From assembly GCA_013399015.1 (NCBI GenBank), contig VWZX01001038.1, positions 100 through 64,099 on the forward strand: DNA of 64,000 nt, in the 5' to 3' direction. Made by a program: the position numbers and the translations under genes. The DNA is from Galbula dea. Lineage: Eukaryota; Chordata; Aves; Piciformes; Galbulidae. The notes beneath the pieces were generated by a model. It searched no databases and had not been told where the DNA came from. It saw only the letters and a list, made by a program, of their open reading frames with translations. This document shows, piece after piece, positions 11,476 through 24,031 of the stretch (the stretch's first letter is position 1; each line of letters begins with the position of its first letter).

Positions 11476-14017
11476 AACATGGAGGAAAATGGTCAGGAGA
11501 AATGGGCATCCTTATCTCCCACATGAACTCCTCTGAGCCACCAACATCACAAAGCCCTGCTCCTCTTGCACACTGCCCTCACTGCTCCTGCCTGTTGGTG
11601 TGCTCTTGTAATGAGAAAGGGCCACAAATAACAAAAAAAGGAAACTGTTTGCAGCCTTAGAAGTGCTCTCATCACTGCAGGCAACACAGCAGTGGCTTCC
11701 AAGAAGAATTAAAGAGAAACAACTACTGTCCCTCTCTACAGGGCAACTGAAGGTTCTGCTAGCCCTGGGAAAGTCACTTCATTCTCAGTGCTGGGATAAG
11801 CATGTGTAATGCTCACCTGTCCAGAAGAGGAAACCCAAATAATACAAGATACTTGTAAAGAATCAGTTGACTCTGAAGACTTGAAGAAAGAGCAGAACAC
11901 TTCTTTTTGTCCTCTCTTTTTAAAGAACAGATGTGTTTTATTATCAACCATAAGGTAACAATTAGTACTGCTCTCAAAGGCACACAAACCTGTGGAGATT
12001 AAAGTTCTTCATCTCACAACCATTCACTCTTCTGCCAAACTGAAAACTCCACTTCAAAAATCACCAATTCTCTATCCACTGAAAAAGTAAAACAACATGC
12101 ACTCAGGCTGAGTTTCTCTTTTTACAATCTAACACTGACCAGTCTATATCTTGAGTTGATTTCATATCCCCACCTCTTAACTGAGTTGCACTTGTTCGTG
12201 TACATGCTTGCTTTTAAAACTCAGTGAAGCCCAATATTATGTTCAAATCCAAATTAGCAGTCTAATTCAGCACCCTAAGCACCAAAAGAAGTGGCATTCA
12301 TTCAAGCACACTCTTCCAGACATGCTAAAAAAAAAAATCTTACTTTGAGAGCAATTTTTTCTTCCAACTATGCTGATATCCAATATTATTTGGACAGCAC
12401 AGTGACAACCATGCAAAACATTCTGCTTTGAAAGTCTCTTCCTTAGATTTAGACACTATTCATTAAAAATCAAGTCTCCTGACTTGTCCTCCCTTACTCT
12501 AGCTGTAGTGTAAAGATGAGAAAGAGCAGCCAAAGTTAGCCTTGTGATGTTTTGCTGTTAATTCCCCTCAAGACTACAGTGACGTGCATATTATGGCACA
12601 TGGGCTGGTCTAACCTCTCTTTAAAATGCTGCTGAGTCCAGGTTCAAGGTTCTACTTAAAAGAATGATAACAAAAATTCACTCTCACCTTTATCACACCA
12701 ATTCATGTTTGTCCTTTTAGCTGACAACATAGTTTTCCTGTACTGACTTCACCATTTCATCCACAAATGGATGTATGATACATCCACAAGCCAACATGGG
12801 TAAAATCCTGCTACCTCCTAAATCCAATTCAAAATTCCCACTACATTAATCCACAGGTTCCTATTTCTTCTGCTCACCTCTTCCTCCTGGTCCACACAAG
12901 TGTATCAATCTCTTACATGACTGTGGCACACTGCTAACAAAGTTGGAAATACTTCTTCAAGCCACATGATCAGACTCTTGCCACTTTACCTCCTAGTTCT
13001 GGTCTATGCAAGGTTAACTAACAGTTCACAAAGACAGCAGCCTGGTTATACTCCCTGTTCATATCAGTATTAGAACACCCACAGAAAGTTTAGTGGTTTA
13101 TTTCTCTCTTATTCCCTCTCTATAGCATTTTATGTCTCACTGCATGCAGACAACATTCATTCCTTCAGCCATGTAACTCACCCCCAAGTGAAAATAGGTA
13201 GAGGACAATTAAATCTCTTTTTCAACTGGTATCTTTATGAGGAGTTGTTACATACATACATGCATCAAAAAAGAAAAAAGAGCTTAATTGCTGCCCACAA
13301 AGGATGATTGTACAGTGACCAGCCACAGTGCTAAATCCTGCTCTTCCAGGTTTAAATTAGAAAGGCACAATGCAGGAGGACACACTTACCACAGCACCTT
13401 CTAAAATCTCTTCTATTAGACTACAACTCAGGACAGAAATAACAACATAATCTAGTGTTCAGAGACTACAGCAGGAAGAGGCTTCTAATCCCAACCCTGA
13501 CACTGACTTGAGCAAGTTGGTTAATCTCTCTCCACTGCCACTTGGCAAATAACTGGTTTTGCCTTTGACTCTGAAGTCACCAAGCATACAGCAATGATCT
13601 GGCTTTGAAATTGTTAAAAACACCCCACCTACAAACTCTGAAAGATAAAAACCAAATGAGGTATCATAAAATAATTACAGCAAGGGATAACAACCTAAGC
13701 ATATCAGGATGGAACTGGAAAAAAAATCCATAAAACTGATTTTAATCACGGTTGCTATCTTGTACTTGTGTTTAAAAATAGAAACTAAAAAACCCCAAAG
13801 TGAGCAAGTTTGGCTTTTGCAGCTAACACCAGGGACAAATCTTCATCTGTATCATTTCAGGTAACAAAGAAAAACCATTATAAATGATGAAACACATGGA
13901 AGTTGCTTCAAATTTCAGCCAAAGATACAGCAAAGAACACAAAAGATATGAAGAGTTAAATGTAAGAAACACTGACAAGGAAGTTGTTATGGTCAACACT
14001 AACAACTAAACCCTTAT
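11476..14017. other. CR1-free noncoding stretch
   Basis: About 2.5 kb without a recognisable repeat, gene or RNA. It contains short A-runs near 12329 and 13720. Freedom from insertions in a CR1-dense neighbourhood could reflect constraint or chance; comparison with other birds would decide. Confidence 0.35.
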
Positions 14018-14110
14018 CTGTCCCAGTCAAGGACTGGAGCAAGCTCCCCAGGGAGGTGGTCATGGTTCCAAGACTGTTGGTGTTCAAGAAGTATTTGGGC
14101 AATGTTCTTA
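14018..14110 (+). mobile_element. Outer CR1 copy, upstream part (interrupted)
   Basis: Sense CR1 text (aaggactggagcaagctccccagggaggtgg, tgttcaagaagtatttgggc) ends abruptly at about 14110, where an antisense CR1 begins. Its continuation appears at about 14401-14503. Confidence 0.75.
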
Positions 14111-14400
14111 AAACACACAGAATCTCCTGAGCTGGAAGGGACCCACAAGGATCATCCAGTCCAACTCCTGTCCACACACAAGCCAACCCTAAAGTCACCC
14201 CACATGGCTAAGAGCATTGTCCAAATGCTTCTGGAATTCCATGAGAGTTGGTGCCATGGCTGCATCCCTGGGGAGCCTGTTCCAATGCTCCACCACTCTC
14301 TGGGTGAAGAACCTTTTCCCAGTAGCTAACCTAAACCACTCCTGGCCCAGCTTCATTCCATTCCCCCTGGTCCTGCCACTGGTCACCAGAGTGACCATGG
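14111..14400 (-). mobile_element. CR1 copy nested inside another CR1, antisense
   Basis: Antisense CR1 3' region. It begins with acagaatctcctgagctgg, followed by the aagggacccacaaggatcatcc block, and continues through ggggagcctgttccaatgctccacc and gtgaagaaccttttcccagtagc. It is flanked on both sides by sense CR1 pieces that fit one older element. Confidence 0.85.
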
Positions 14401-14503
14401 ATACTGTGGTTTAATTTTTGGGTTGCCCTGTGTGCACAGTCAGGAGTTGGCCTTGATGATCCTCATGGATCCCCTTTCAAGTGAGGACATTCTACAACTC
14501 TAC
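14401..14503 (+). mobile_element. Outer CR1 copy, downstream part
   Basis: The text gtggtttaatttttgggttg, then caggagttggccttgatgatcc and a decayed tail (acattctacaactctacc), is the terminal part of the sense element whose upstream half is at 14018-14110. Confidence 0.75.
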
Positions 14504-17500
14504 CATCTACCTTAAGAGCACTAGCAAAAATAATGAGATCTAGAACAGCACAGCTATTAGTTGCTGAGGAAATGATGCTGCTATTCCTACTCACAGATTC
14601 TCCAAACAGTATAAAACTGAGATGTTTGTCTTAATTTTCATGTTGCCTGCAGTGCCCTGAAGAAAAAAACACCCCAAAACCAAAAACCAAAGCCAAACCT
14701 ATTACCATTTTTTTTCCTGCTGTTGCTTTTCCATTCAGTGAGGTCTGAAGCAGAAGCAATGATTCTGTTTGTACTCCTGGAAACTCTGCATTGCATTAGC
14801 TCACATTTTAAAGGTTATCTTTAAAACCAAAAGAGTTCTAAAATTGATCTTTTCAAGCTAATCTCTACTCCTTCATGGAGGGGGCTGAATGCTCAGGAGA
14901 AGTTCCACTGTCTGAAAACAGGGAATAAACAAGTACTAGATTTGAGGCTTTGAGTTTCTGCTCATGGAGCTTCCATCCACTTTCCCTATGCTTCCCTCTC
15001 CCCATTTTTGACTTTGGTAAGTCAAAGACAGCCCCTGGCTTCCCAATATAACTTGGCCAACATGATTCTGGTCCTATAAAATATCATTTACATAATGTTT
15101 AATTAAACACATGACTACAGAAGAGAATTCATATTTTCTCATTCCAATATGCAACAAAAGGATTCCTCTACAGACACATCTAGGTAATTTATGAAAACCT
15201 TACATTCCATTTATTCCATGTGACACTGGTAAACAAATTAATGTAGGATTTAATTGCCTTTGTCTCCTCAGCTCAGATTGCCTTTTAGTGATATTTATCT
15301 GAAATTATGATCCACAAAGAAAAATAAATTGTAATTGAGCTTCTAAAATTGATCATATTTAGAAGTTGACAACTGTCACAATTCTTAATCTGAATTTTCC
15401 TTCTCAGGGAAGAAGGAGACTTGATCCAATATTTCTGCACAGAAGGCTGCTTTTCTGCTGTCTCATGTTTCCTGCAGTACTGTGCTTGCATACATTTTTC
15501 TAGCTTTATTTATTTATTTACAGCATTTGTAGAAACCACTCTCCTCCTTTCTTCCAAAGCCTACCAGAAACCCTTTTCCAAGCAACCTTTTCCCTAGCAA
15601 AACACAAAGCAATCCAATCTTTTAACACCTGATCCATAACCTAATGTTGAAAACCAAACAAAAGAACTGAAGTAAAACTAAAAATCACCTTCATCATTCT
15701 TATATAATGCAAAGTGCCTCAGCAGTGTTAGTACAAATCATTAAACAATCCTAAATAGAAATATTAGTAGACAAAACTAACACTAACCCCATCTGGCTTG
15801 CATTACCTAAAACAAAGTTAGGGTTGTGGGGAGTTGAAAAATGATGACAACATGAACTGTGCATTCCTGAAAGACCTATACAATGTCAAAATTCTTCTCT
15901 CTTTAAAACATATCTTACAGCTATACTGAATTACACACAAAAAAACCCTGACACAGGTATAAACCACCTCTGCTCAGACATCTCCTCTGTGTAGTAGCTT
16001 CAGCAGAAACAAAAACAAGATTGAAGATACAAATAAGGAATGAATGCCTCAAACAGCACAGAGTTAGGTTTTAGGTTATGATTTTTACTTGAAGATTTTC
16101 CCTTCCTATTTGCTTATTCTGTGATTTACAGCAATAGAAACACATTTGAATCTGGAAGCCAAAGGTTATTTTCTTTAAGGAAAAAAAAAACCCAAACGTG
16201 CAGACTGGAGGATGGGAAAGGAAGTAGGCAAAAAGAAAGATGTCTGGATATTTGCCACTGTGAATATGAAAGGACTCCAGTAGAACTGAAGTTATTTTTG
16301 CCTGGGACTGCTTTTTCTCTTCTCAGGACATAATGACCACAGCCTAGAAATACTGTGGATTAGACATGTGGGCACAAGACCTGCATCTTAGGCTTGGGAC
16401 TTGCACCCAGAGCCTCCAGAGCAGCCCATGCAGGGATGGACCACATAAAACAAGACAGCTCAGGCTTTCAGACAAACCTACCCATGCTAAGAAAATGGCA
16501 CCACTGACATCTTGCAATTCAAGATTTTATGACCCTGTGCATTCATGCTAATTTTCCAGTTCCTTAGAACCAGGAGAACACAATTTCTTCTACTTGCTAA
16601 CCTCAGGAAGAATCACAGCACTAAATTCCTGGTGCTAACAGACAAAGGAGCAAAAAGCCCAACACTGGATTCACATTTCCTCTCCCTTCTTTGGGGTGGG
16701 GTAGAAAGGAGAAGAGGGAGGACTCTCTGGCTAGAGGAAATCAAACTTCAGGTATGCTTACACTGCTCCCACAAGGGTGTAACTGCAGAGACAGACAGAC
16801 AGACGTGACCTAGTTTTAATCTCGCTAGCTTGGGTACAAACAGCAGTGCCCGGAGAGCGGCTAGAGCATGTTGCAGCCTGTGCTGCTGCAGGTTTACTGC
16901 TTTCTATACCCAAGCCCGTTGGAGTATGTCTAAACGTGCTGCACTCACACCTCTTGCTGTCTCTTCTCCCAGGAAGCAGCTGACCAGTGAGGAAATGAAG
17001 ATCCCCCAGTAGCACAGCAGAGGTGGGCATCTGGCAGACACACAACAAGGCGAGCCACTCATTTCCAAGCTCGCTGGCCGCTGACAGTCACTTGAGCGTT
17101 CAGCTGAAAACAGGAGATCTGTCTCCTAAAAGCTTGCTTCAGAGTTTTTCTCTCCCAATTTCCTTCTGAAACAGGGTTCTGCTCTCCATGAACTAGGGAG
17201 ATCACTGACAAAGGCAGAAAATAACTGGCAGCTTTATTTTCTTCTTCTCTCCCACTCCCAGCAATGATTCCACGCACGAAACATCTAATTGCTGTCTCCT
17301 ACTGCTGAACTGTGTACTGACAAACACTACAGAATGCCAAGATGCTTAGGCCCTTTCCTTAAGGAATGAGTACATTAAAGCTTCTGGGCCAGGAAAGCCA
17401 AATGACTAAGAGAAGGAAAGACAACAGGGAAGGAAGAAGCACTCTTCTGCCTTTAAAGTTTGGTAAGTTTAAATAGGGAAAACTAAAACTAAGAGTGCCA

Positions 17501-18896
17501 ACTTCACTGTTCCTAAAGATGTGATTGGGTGTTTGGGAGAAAGCTCTCCCAGTTTACTTGTTCTGGCATCTTAATACTACCAAGAGGAGAAGAACCAAAC
17601 AAGCCAAACCTGGGCTGATGTGCTGTCAGACCAAAGCCTTCAGAACTGTGTCTGTCTGGGGACATCTATCTCATAGGTTACAACATCCAGAAGAAATCTC
17701 ATGTTGGCCAAACCTGAGGTTACAGCTGCTGACAGACTGACAGGGAACTGCTATGTGCCAACATGCAGACTAGGGGAACAAGCCTGTTTTCAAGGAATTG
17801 CTTCATAATAAACCCAGCAACTATTCTTGTCCACATGGAGCACAGTAGTACTTGCAGTAGCAGTACGCAAGAGTAAGGACACCGGTTTCCAGTAACAGAA
17901 GCAGTATTCCTTTGAGCACTCTAAAAAGACAGCTCTAGGTAAGTAAGTGATGCAGAGGAAGTTTTGGGAGGTATGCAACAAGCCCCAGAAGGTGGGATCA
18001 AAGAGGATTACTTCATTAACATGCCTGAACTTTCCCTCCAGAAAGAAAATAGACAGATTACCGAAGAGTAAAATCCCTCCAACTGTAGTCCATAGAGAGA
18101 CCAGGGAAACCTGCTCAGGTAAACTTCATCTCAACATCAGCTGTAGTTACAAAGAGTCTGCATTCAGTCATTCACCCAATGGCATATGTTTCCAGCTTAA
18201 TAAGGGACCACAGCACGATACCAAGGAACTCCTTTTTATTTTCTTAATTAGAGGTATGGCTATGGTTATGAATCAGCCACACCAGGCCATAAAAACCAGC
18301 CACCACACCTTCAGTTTCAGAAAGGTTCTGGGACAAAACTTCTCTGGGTTTACAAACTCATTCTCCAGACAGGCTTGAAAACTCTGTTTCCTTTTCAAAT
18401 TGTTGAGTCCTTTATGACAACTTCCTATGTGTGTGCTTTAGAGCATGGAACACACGACTGAAGTCCTGTCAGGATCTAGCTGTATCTTGTCAGGCATCTA
18501 CATGACTTTATGACCTGGTGTTTGAAGAAGTTTACCCCAACCACAACAACACTGTGCATGTTTGGGCTTTGCTGGGGAAAGGGAAGGAGAGAGCTCAAGT
18601 GGCTGTAGTGCAGTCCTGTTATATCTGCACACATAATGGCAAGAAGAAAAGGCAATGTAGCCAGGATACTGTGCAGCACCCAACGTGTATCTGTGCTCCT
18701 CAGGAAGCTAGATGGAGCGCAGCCCTGAGCTGCATGTGAAGAGGTCTTCCCAAACACCTTAGGCAAGCCTGGCTGACACTGAAAGCTAAGCCTTCTTTAC
18801 CTGTGACTTTACAGCCATCACAAGTCAGGAGAACCTAGTTTATCTGCTGTCAGGAACATCAAACACTTCTAATGGTAGGTGAACTTCAGACACAGC
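14504..18896. other. Noncoding stretch with one CpG-enriched patch
   Basis: No gene recognised. A short AGAC tetranucleotide run lies at 16789-16804, and the bases that follow (about 16840-17110) are locally CpG-enriched. A 143-codon plus-strand open frame at 17947-18378 shows no motif I recognise and is probably chance. Confidence 0.35.
16840..17110. promoter_or_regulatory. Weak CpG-enriched patch
   Basis: CpGs recur in short spacing (cccggagagcggctag, aaggcgagcc, gctcgctggccgctg, tgagcgttc) within CpG-poor DNA. If the MBD5 assignment is right, this could hold a noncoding 5' exon or a secondary promoter. Nothing seen proves either. Confidence 0.2.
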
Positions 18897-19270
18897 CTTA
18901 GAAGCATTACGGTTGGAAATGATCTCTCAAGTCATCAAGTCCAACCATCGACCCAATACCACTATGCCACTAAACCATGTCACAAAATGCCACATCTCCC
19001 ACATTTTTGGAACATCTCCAGGGATGGTGACTCCACCACTGCCCTGGGCAGCCTGGGCCAATGCCTACCAGCTCTTTCAGTGAAGAAATTTTTCCTAATA
19101 TCCAACCTAAACCTTCTCTGGCACAACTGGAGGCGATTTATTCTCATCCTACTGCTAAGAGACCAGCCCCCACCTGGCTCCAACTTCCTTTCAGGGAGTT
19201 GTAGAGACTGAGAAGGTCTCCCCAAACCTCTGAACAACTCCATTTCCCTCAGCCACTCCTCACAAGTCTG
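18897..19270 (-). mobile_element. CR1 LINE 3' region, antisense
   Basis: Antisense landmarks in order: acggttggaaatgatctctc, the catcaagtccaaccatcgaccc block, ctccagggatggtgactccacc, ttcagtgaagaaatttttcc, and the tcctttcagggagttgtagag block. It resembles the copies at 32376 and 33551. Confidence 0.92.
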
Positions 19271-22200
19271 TAAATACCCATATATAAGAGAAAACATGAC
19301 AGCATCACCCATCTCCTCCATGACTGGGGAAATACAGACACTCTCCAGCTTCATCACTGAAGCCCAAGAGGTTTTTGGGTGACTGCTAAGTTCTGTTATC
19401 CTGGATACATGCTAACACAGCACGTTCTTCTAGGTCCAGAACAGCACCTTGCTGAGTGGTGAGACATGCCAAAAGTTCTGGCTGTCTTCTGGAACAAGCT
19501 CAAGATGTTCAGGGAGAAGAAGTAACACGGAGGTTCCTGCAGTGCCTGCTTTAGGACACCTGGATGGCTTTCCCTAAGAGCTGATGGATGTAGAAAAGCT
19601 CCTTCACAGATGACACAGCTCCTAACCTAGCTGCTCATCAGCCAACTACCAAACCTAAGTCTATCAAGTGAGGTTTTGTTCCAAACTTACTGCTAACAAA
19701 GCAGGCTCCAAAGGAGGGCAGTTCAGAAAAAGCACTAATTATTTATGAGTATGGATACTATTACTTTTGCAGAACACTACTGTACCATGAGATATTCCTA
19801 AACAATACCCTGAAATGCTAGATAGAGGTGATCCAGCCATATTCACTTTCCCCTTCTTCTTCCTGTCCAAAACCAGCTACAACAACTCAGAAGCTTTTAG
19901 AAGCAAATTTCTGGGTTTGTTTTTTAATGAGGGAAGGGAAGGTAAGTATTAGTTCTCCAAAATCCTGTTCTCAAATGAACCTAAAGTTACAGCAAGTGGC
20001 ACACTGATCTCTGCTTTTGGACACTCAGGTTTAATGTAACCTTTCACATCAATTTTTGAACAACTCCTGAGAAAAAAAGTCTGCCATTTATCCTAAAGTG
20101 ACAGATCCAGCACTTCATCATTACACTTCTGCACTTCCTAAAATGTAGGTTACACTGTGAAGGAGCCAAACAGCCCCAGAAGATAACCACACCAAGAGCA
20201 GAGTGCATGCATACCAAGTACTGTTCCAGGTTGCTGCAGGAACGACTTTGAAGCGTTGGGAGCTTCCTCCCATGCAGTCACTCACCTTCACAGCAAGAGG
20301 CAGCTCAAATTACTGCAACAGCGAGCAGTTAAGTTACTCCACTTGAGTTACTATACTCAGGTTAGCCCCAGCAAGCATAAACTTACAGCCAAAACTGGAG
20401 CTCAAAGCAGTTTGATTGGCAGCTGATGAATTTTGCTAATTAATGCAAATTGTGCTAACTTGATACATGGCTTGTGGTTGAATTCCCATTTAGGATATGC
20501 CAATAGTTTTACTCACAGACATGTTTTGCCCCAGTAGGCAGGAGGTAAAAGAAAATCATGTACAAACACATGGTTTGGATTAATGATTTTTGCACAGATA
20601 GGGTGGGGGTGTAATTTGATATGTTCAAGTATTCCTACAATTCCTAAAATGGCCAAGATGTTCCAGCTTCTTCCTCATTATTCTCTTCATCTCCTAATGC
20701 TAAAAGCTAGCACTGCTGAAATGTACCTTTTCACCATTTTGCATGATCTATATAAATCACCTGAAACCCAATTCCCTGGTCTACAGCTAACAACTGAGAG
20801 TAACATGTCCAAAAGCTATTAATAGTAAAAATGAGGTTATGACTTTGGGAGAAACATCAAAACTATGTATTTGTTTCCCTAAGACATGAACACAGCTACA
20901 AGCTGATCACACTGCTAGACACCACCAGAATGTTTCTAGAAACTGAAGAGCCTCTCCTGTGGGGAAATGCCTGGATATTCCTCCTCTTTCCCATCTTTGC
21001 TACAGGGAGTTTGAAAGGTTCCTCCCTGATGTCTAAAAATAGACCTCATGATCAGATTCTGCATGATATGTCTATGAACAGAAGCAGTACCATTTCAGAC
21101 TGGAATAGCAAAACAAAACACAGAGCAAGTCACAGTGCTCCTCTGAGTCCTCTTTAAGGTCACCACCCGTGGGGACACAACCCAAGAATGTGAGTCACTG
21201 AGTCTGAAGAACAATCAGAAGAGAAGCAGCCAGAGCTGCAACTGACTTAAGTGGCAGCTGTAATCTTTATTAGGATGGGAAAAAATAGGGGAAGGGACTT
21301 CCAGTTGTTAAACCATAACATTACAATTCTAAGGCATCTTACAAGTAACAAGTTGGACGTCCTTAAGTGCAGAGACATTAATTACACTGCTTTCCTATCT
21401 TCTCCATAGCATTTAAGATGGACTCAAACCAAGGGCAAACAAATATGTATCCACTAGTTGACTTTAGGAAGTCTGCATTTATTAAAACCCCCTAGAAAAC
21501 AACAAAAAAACCCACACCAACCCCAAAACACCCAACCCCCAAACTAGATTTACAGGTCTAGCAAGCATTGCTGCATATTTCAGTAAACTTCCACACTCCT
21601 TGTAACTCTAGCACACTGGTAACTTAATAGTGCTATATAGTTATTAGAGTGAGAGGAATGTCTCAGTTAGGCTGAATATGGCCAGGCACTGAATTAAGGG
21701 AAGGAAGACCCTGAAGCCACCTCTGTTTGGCTTCCTCACCCTGGGCAGCCTCACCAGGGAGAAAGACTTCTTCTGGCAGACCTCTGAGTCCCAGCTGGGC
21801 ATTCTGCTAACCTTACTGCTGCTAATTTCTGTCAGATTCAGTCAAATTACTGGGCAGAGTAGATTACTAACCCTTTGTTATCCCCCATAAACAGTTCAAT
21901 CATTAACAGCATTAACAACCTGTGTTCTACACAACAGATCATTTATGACCCTCTTTTTGGTCTTCCCTCTCTGCCTGTGGCTTTTCACCTTTTCTGCTCC
22001 CATTGGTGTCTCAGTTCAGTTGAACTCTTTGTTCATTTATTCCTTCTGTTGGGGGTGGGGAAGAATCAAGAGTATTTTGCAGTTAGGAGATAGAAAGAAT
22101 CCTTTTGTTCTGCTGAGATTGGTATTTTATAAACCCAGTAAGCTCTCCCTTCCTTGTTTATTCTGGCCTTGCAATCCAAAATAGTCAGAGGACAAATGTT

Positions 22201-23579
22201 CCTTCACAAGATGCTCCCAAACCCCTGTGGCAAAAATTTAAGATACCACTACCTTAAAAATAGAACTTAAGGTCTAAATTGCTAGATTGTATCATTGATC
22301 TTGGCCCTTTGGTCTGTGCTAGAAGAGCTGTAGAATATATAAACCTACTGGAAGTCTCAGTGCAGAAGAAAAAGTCACTATTCTGGGCTCCTTGTAGATT
22401 TTCTCCAAAGGCACAATTTTACAACTGTTTTTTTGTTTCATTACACTGTTCTCACTATGTACTTTTGGTAAGTTTAAAGCTTTGTTATATTTTAATTGGC
22501 TTTTTGGAAAATACAATGTCACTGTAAGTTTTGGAAGAAGAATCAGGAGAAATTGCACCCAAACTTCTTGTGTCTTTATTGAAAGGTCCAAGGGTCTGTA
22601 AAACCACCAGATAAAAAACAGAAACCCTAGGCTAGAGAACAGCACATTACCTTTACCACCACACTGGGTTTTCTCCTTCTAGATCTTCACACAAGGCAAT
22701 GATATGAATCTAAAGCAGTGTTCCTCATGCACCTGGACCTATCCCACACTTGGGACAGCTGCACCCATTTGAAATGTGCCTGCACTCAGCAGCATCTTCT
22801 GTCCACTTCAGATTAAAACAATGGCATATACACTTCCTGCAGTGCAGAGCACAGCATGACACAGCAACAGAGACCACACTGCTTTACAGCATCCAAACAG
22901 CAGCTTTGGATCTTCCAAGTATGAAAGGCACCTCATCCTCTAATTGCTGGGTTTGCAATTAAAGCATGACCAGACCAAGAACTCCATGGTGGTCACCTCA
23001 TGCTAAAGAGGGCAACATCATGTTGATCCAGAAGGACAGGCCTACCACAGACTAAATAAACCAATGGTAGGTCTGCCCAACTGTGGGAAGATGTCCACTT
23101 AGCCAACACAGTCTTGTTAGATTTGTTCCTGGAAGAGAGTTCATATGGCTAGCCAAGACCTGGGCTACTAGAGAGTAATATTCGCAAGTGACATTTCATG
23201 AACAGATATTATGACCACGATTAATCCAGGGAAGACCATCCTCTCCAAAACCAGCTACAGCTCAAGATTCATTTGTTCCATTTAGCATTTTTCAGTAAAA
23301 CACTCAATAAATTGCATGTTGCTTGAGAATATTTCATAAGCATCATCATGACTGCAGAAATGTCAAGATCCCAAACCACTGCAGTCTGGACAATGTTCAC
23401 CTGGTTCCAAACTGTTGCAGAGTTTCTCATATCCCTGGCCAGAAGAAAGGCAAGTGGCACACCCTCAGAACTAACTTCCCATATGACAGACTTTAAGTTC
23501 TCAAGTATTGATATCTATATGACTTCATCTCATTTCAACTGCTTTGCATCAGAAGTCAGCTACAGAAACTACAGAACTG
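19271..23579. other. Noncoding stretch with one motif-rich patch
   Basis: About 4.3 kb without recognisable CR1 or exon. It includes an A/C-rich low-complexity tract at 21494-21545 and a dense cluster of transcription-factor-like motifs at 20411-20450. Confidence 0.4.
20411..20450. promoter_or_regulatory. Candidate enhancer patch (CCAAT, E-box, homeobox, octamer motifs)
   Basis: Within 40 bases the sequence has a reverse CCAAT core (GATTGG, 20414-20419), an E-box CAGCTG (20420-20425), a homeodomain site TAATTA (20437-20442) and a perfect octamer ATGCAAAT (20443-20450) abutting it. Such clusters are typical of developmental enhancers. Function and conservation are inferred only. Confidence 0.25.
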
Positions 23580-24031
23580 GAGAGAGTCCAGCAGAGGTTA
23601 GAAAGATGCTGAGGGGACTGGAGCATTTCTGGCAGGAGGAAAGGCTGAGAGCCCTGGGGCTGCTTAGCCTGGAGGAGAGCAGCCCCAGAGGAGAGCTGCT
23701 CAATGCTGAGACAGAGCTAAAGGCTGGGCAAGAGGCTGGGGCCAGACTCTGCTCTCTGGTGCCCAGGGCCAGGCCAAGGGGCACTGGGCACAAACTGGAA
23801 CTCAGGGAACAGGAGAAGAAAGTTCTTTCACTGTGATGGTGGCAGAGCCCTGGCCCATGCTGCCCAGAGGTGTTGTGGAGTCTCCTTCTGTGGAGAGATT
23901 CCAAAGGCAGCTGGAGGTGATCTTGGGCAAGCTGCTATGGGTGACCCTGCTTTAGGAGAGGGGTTGGACTGGATGATCCCCAGAGATCCCTTCCAACCCC
24001 AACCACACTGGGATTCTGAGTTTCTGTAATT
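23580..24031 (+). mobile_element. CR1 LINE 3' end, sense
   Basis: Sense copy of the subfamily with gagagtccagcagagg, gcatttctggcaggaggaaagg, gagagcagccccagagg, and the terminal block gggttggactggatgatccccagag. The tail is a decayed octamer (gggattctgag). It is the same subfamily as 25671-26475 and 55892-56188. Confidence 0.93.

Noticed and set aside
17947..18378. 143-codon plus-strand open frame outside CR1
   Set aside because: No domain, signal peptide or splice context is recognisable. The length is near what chance allows and there is no supporting evidence.
23348..23836. 162-codon plus-strand open frame
   Set aside because: Its C-terminal half is CR1 sequence (ERLRALGLLSLEESSPRGEL-type text recurs at 25896-26198), so it is a repeat by-product.
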